Shown here: positions 60,501-64,000 of the stretch, in pieces
Layout: the number at the start of each line of letters is the position of its first letter
Position numbering within the stretch: position 1 is the first letter of the stretch
Source of the DNA: Nemophila menziesii
Lineage: Eukaryota; Streptophyta; Magnoliopsida; Boraginales; Hydrophyllaceae
DNA: 64,000 nt
Direction: 5' to 3'
Assembly (NCBI GenBank): GCA_029959085.1
Contig: JARWIR010000008.1
Coordinates: 6,510,001 to 6,574,000 of the forward strand
Notes under the pieces: model-generated
Database searches by the model: none
Told to the model about the DNA's origin: nothing
Seen by the model: the letters and a program-made list of their open reading frames with translations, nothing else
Position numbers and translations under genes: made by a program

Positions 60501-60809
60501 AAGACAAGATGCATAAGTTCATTTTGGCATATCCAAATTAATTAAGTATACACGTGTACTATTATAGCTGAAAGAAGGTATTATAGTAACAAATCAACCA
60601 TTGTAAGTATGTAATCTGAACTATATGTCCATATCTAGTTTATATACTTATATAAATGCTTGTACCACTATTGTAAGCATAAACAAGTTCAGAAACAAAA
60701 TTATCTCCAGAATATCTTCTATATATCTCCACTTGTTAATCATGTTCATCAAACACAATAATAATCTAAAAAAAATTTAAATCTTAAAATCCTCTCAAGT
60801 AAATCTTAC

Positions 60810-60936
60810 CCAAATAAGTAAAAGTGAGATGTTGATATTTGTCTGAAATATCATGACCAACAATCTTTTCTTCTTTTTTTCTTTGTTCAGTAATCATCTT
60901 ATTTCCTGACACTAAATTGTAATTATTTAGATGAAC
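60810..60936 (-). other. Exon-like block, unit 4
   Basis: Copy of 35455-35581. The acceptor-like AG is retained although a neighbouring base has changed (GTTCAAAATG instead of GTGCAAAATG on the plus strand). Confidence 0.28.
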
Positions 60937-61610
60937 CTGTGTTCAAAATGTGAAAATGTGAATATTAACAAGGTATAACGTAATGCATGATGACACTATA
61001 AAAAGCTAAGTAGTTGGAAAAGAGATTACGTGCAATAATTATCTAAACAATTTAAATGTGACATCACGTTTCATTTTTTGATTGATAACACAAATAATAA
61101 TGGATAAAAAAATGACAAACTGGAGAAATTTTGGGGGGTTAAAAATGAAAAAGAGTTAAATAAATGCAATATTCAATGATATAATTGTTCTTCAACCGTA
61201 AGCAAAGTCTTTTAAGTTTTTAAAAACAAATTATGATTGTATTAATGATTTACTGACATGTCGATCGCTACTAAAAGGAACCCCATAATTCCTTAGTAAA
61301 AAATAAAGCATATTAAGCAGCTGTCAAGTCAACTATTGTAGTGTGATAGAAAAGACATTTTCACAGAACCAATTTTAGTGTGATTAGGAAAGACATTTTA
61401 ACATAACCAATTTTCGAGATCCAATTGTAATAAGAAACTGAATAATCCTATCACTAATATATATTGCATGTAAATATTAAGAGGTCCTGAAAATGAAATA
61501 TGTAACCCACGAATAGAATTTACTTGTATAATATATTATATTAATCTAAGACCAGAGTCATGGGTTGATAGCTCCAACCATCAGAATTCTGTAGTAAGAT
61601 CAATATTATA

Positions 61611-61615
<5 letters not shown>

Positions 61616-61643
<28 letters not shown>
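61616..61643. repeat. (AT)n microsatellite, unit 4 allele
   Basis: About 28 bp of AT repeat after a TTTAT interruption. Confidence 0.9.
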
Positions 61644-61645
<2 letters not shown>

Positions 61646-64000
61646 TTGTAGGCTAATCAATTTCAAAATTTAGTACCATATTATCACAAAATTTATAGTA
61701 TTGTTGAAAATGATCTTAAATGATTATATAAGAGCAATTATCAAAATAGAGAAGATTACCTTATAAATGTCCAAAAAAAAAAGAATCTTACCTTATATGT
61801 GGAGGATTTGTTGATTGTGTTGGTATTTTGAGCGCCTTGGCAGGTAAGACACGGGGATTAGCTGTGCAATTAAGCAATTAAGCAGAATTTCAGAAACTTT
61901 ATAAATAGTATAGTGTAACTCAATATATAAAAAATAATAAATCCAGAATTGTGCATAATTTTGTTTTTAAATAAATCATTCCAAAGAGGAACAAGATGTG
62001 AAACTTTTGAATAAATCCGGCCAAAAAAGAAACAACTACAAAATTAGTTTCCAAATTTTATTTTACTGTACAAATATTATAGTCCCTGAGACTTCTATTG
62101 TTTTACTTTATGAAATGATTAATGTTGAAGCTTTCATGAGAGAATGGAAAAAAGTTCTACAAAAAGAATTACATATATCATTAATAAATCTAGAGGTATT
62201 ATGGTGAGGAACAGATGCATTTTATTATAATTAACACGATTTCAAACTTTATGACAACCCAAAACAAAGAAAACGCCTCTGCTTGTCCCTCATTTGGTAA
62301 TAACATTTAACTCTTTTTTGGTACTTTTGTAAGAGAGTCTTATGTTATTAACACATTAAAAAATATGTAATCGGATTTGTGATCTCATAACACTTAGACA
62401 AATCCATGAAAACTCCATGATATGTCAAAGCCAAAATAATTTTTTTAATAAAGTAAGTTATTTTGAAATTCTTTCTTACAAAACCAATTAAAAAAGAACA
62501 ATCCATGATCCCACCCTCCAATTCAAACCATTCTAATTCCAGAGAAAGTAATGTAAATCAATATAATACATCCAGTAAAGTGGATTGCAGGTCCTAAGGA
62601 CAAAAATATCAGTAAAAAATGCCTAATTATTACACAGTTATATTTTTTATCCAACCTCCACTATAATCATTGACGAATAATAAAACATATTCATAGAAAA
62701 TGAGTGAATCTGGTTGAGAAAATTCTAGGCTTACAACGAAAACAACCATGAATGTTCAGTAGAGCCCATAAGTGAATGAATAGCAAAAAAAAAACCATTG
62801 AAAAAGCAAAATAACTCAAAGAAATAGATCTTTAACACCTAAAAATATTTATAAAAACATAACAAAGATACTGAGTTGATACCTTTAACTTAAAAATACA
62901 AATATGCAATTCACTAACTAGGCTTGCCGTCCTTGAAAAAACTTCTTCAATTTGTCTCTCAATGTCTAGGTTTGGTAGTAGATGTTTCTATTTTATAGTA
63001 GTTTTTGTTGGTTGTATTTGGATTAGGGTTTGATTTTTGGGGTGGTTTATGGATTATGGACCGAGTGACCGTTCTTTAGTGGGCCTTTTAAGTTGGTCGC
63101 ATTTGTTATTTAACTTGGTAGTGGGCCTTTTATTGTGTATTTTCCTAAACTGTTGTGTATTTTATTGGACAAACTTATTTGTTGTGTGAACCTAATTTTT
63201 TTGTTCATAGCTATATTTTAAGAGTGGTTGACCTATGAGAACTTCAAAACCAATTTTGTGGAATATAAAGATCTTGTGGTTCAAATTTTTCTATAAAGAG
63301 ATCCCACAAATACAAAAATATTAAAATACATGGAAAAAAAGTTATATAAATACAAAAAATTAGTGGCAAAAATTATATAAAGATAAAAAAAACAAGTGAA
63401 CTACCAAGTCAATGAGTATCAAGTCACTTAGTATCACCACGGTTCATCTCCGACCACCACAGGCGGAGCAACTAGGGCGTCAGAGATTTCATTGAAAATC
63501 GGAAAATCTCCAAGTAGCGAAATTTTATTCCAAGTATCGGAAAAACTAATTAGTATACTTAGCAAAAACTCTATGTACTCAGCAAAAAATACTAAACGCT
63601 TAGCTAAAATACTGAGTAAAACAAAAAAAATGTATAAAAATATAATTCTACTATCAGAAAAATAAAATTACAACAATTAATAAAGGAAAAAAACACAATA
63701 CTAGTTCATACGATAATGATAATTCATAGAATTCAGGAAAAATAGTATGGCTGACATAGCATTGTTCACTCCATTTGACTGAGTTATGAAAACAACTCCA
63801 TCATCCCAATCTTCACCAAAATTGTCTAGCTAGAACGCACGTAGGTCCATCACCCATTGATCTGACTAGAACTAACCATAAATATTCGACTCACCATGAA
63901 TCAATGAATATGATCTAGATATCAAACACGACTTCTCATCTTCACAAGTTTATAACGAATTTGCAATGCTCCTCACCTTCGCAAAAATTGAAAACATCTC

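Larger units (their letters stand above)
59454..64000. repeat. Large tandem unit 4 (first 4.5 kb)
   Basis: Continues past the window end. Bases 59454 to about 63,150 are about 99% identical to units 2 and 3. After about 63,207 it differs from units 1, 2 and 3 alike by roughly 3%, with many single-base changes and small indels. Confidence 0.93.

Noticed and set aside
22564..61643. AT tracts as replication origins or matrix-attachment sites
   Set aside because: They are simple microsatellites of varying length, and nothing else in the sequence supports either role.
20426..64000. The tandem array as an assembly duplication artefact
   Set aside because: Units differ by substitutions, indels, microsatellite length, one internal duplication and junction bases in a structured way. 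An artefact would give identical copies. Long reads would still be the proper test.

Overview
The window is AT-rich plant nuclear DNA, most likely from a eudicot. The evidence is a set of plant-type LTR retrotransposons with tRNA-Met and Athila-like tRNA-Asp primer sites, a Mutator-like (MULE) transposase relic, and CACTA-like hairpin arrays. I see no bacterial or organellar genes, no rRNA or tRNA genes, and no intact host gene. Everything recognisable is mobile-element sequence or a decayed gene fragment.

Bases 1-7454 hold one young, nearly complete Ty1/Copia element on the minus strand, probably of the SIRE/Maximus lineage. It has two LTRs (the left one cut by the window edge), a polypurine tract, separate gag and pol frames and a tRNA-Met primer site. 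The 1000 LTR bases that can be compared differ at 9 positions with no indels. The element sits beside a 40-bp minisatellite. Bases 7651-9000 carry hairpins of an ACCGACGAC motif (CACTA-like) and a degenerate AT-rich tandem repeat.

Bases 9070-20425 are a nest of older elements. An Athila-like Ty3/Gypsy gag pseudogene with its primer site and 1.57-kb 5' LTR (10593-12166, minus) abuts a broken MULE transposase gene (12167-14871, minus). The MULE's terminal region adjoins the 5' end of another Gypsy element (plus). Two related Gypsy LTRs in opposite orientation (15857-17420 minus, 17951-19437 plus) follow, separated by 530 bp of internal sequence. An ACACAAAA hairpin array with an unidentified body closes the nest.

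From 20426 to the window end lies a head-to-tail array of a large unit, 12.6-12.7 kb (13.66 kb in unit 1): three full units and 4.5 kb of a fourth. Each unit has about 9 kb of mostly unrecognised sequence with a MULE N-terminal remnant, a possible F-box-associated fragment and a foldback MITE-like element. It ends with a dead Copia element cut inside its RNase H region exactly at the unit boundary. Unit 1 is longer because it holds a 1066-bp internal tandem duplication. By eye, unit 1 differs from units 2-4 by about 3-5% over its first 3.7 kb, then nearly matches units 2 and 3. Unit 4 matches units 2 and 3 over its first 3.7 kb and then diverges. This pattern fits repeated unequal crossing-over between two ancestral copies near one point of the unit.

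I found no convincing undescribed enzymatic or regulatory system. The mosaic array is the most notable structure. All identity figures are estimates by eye, not alignments.
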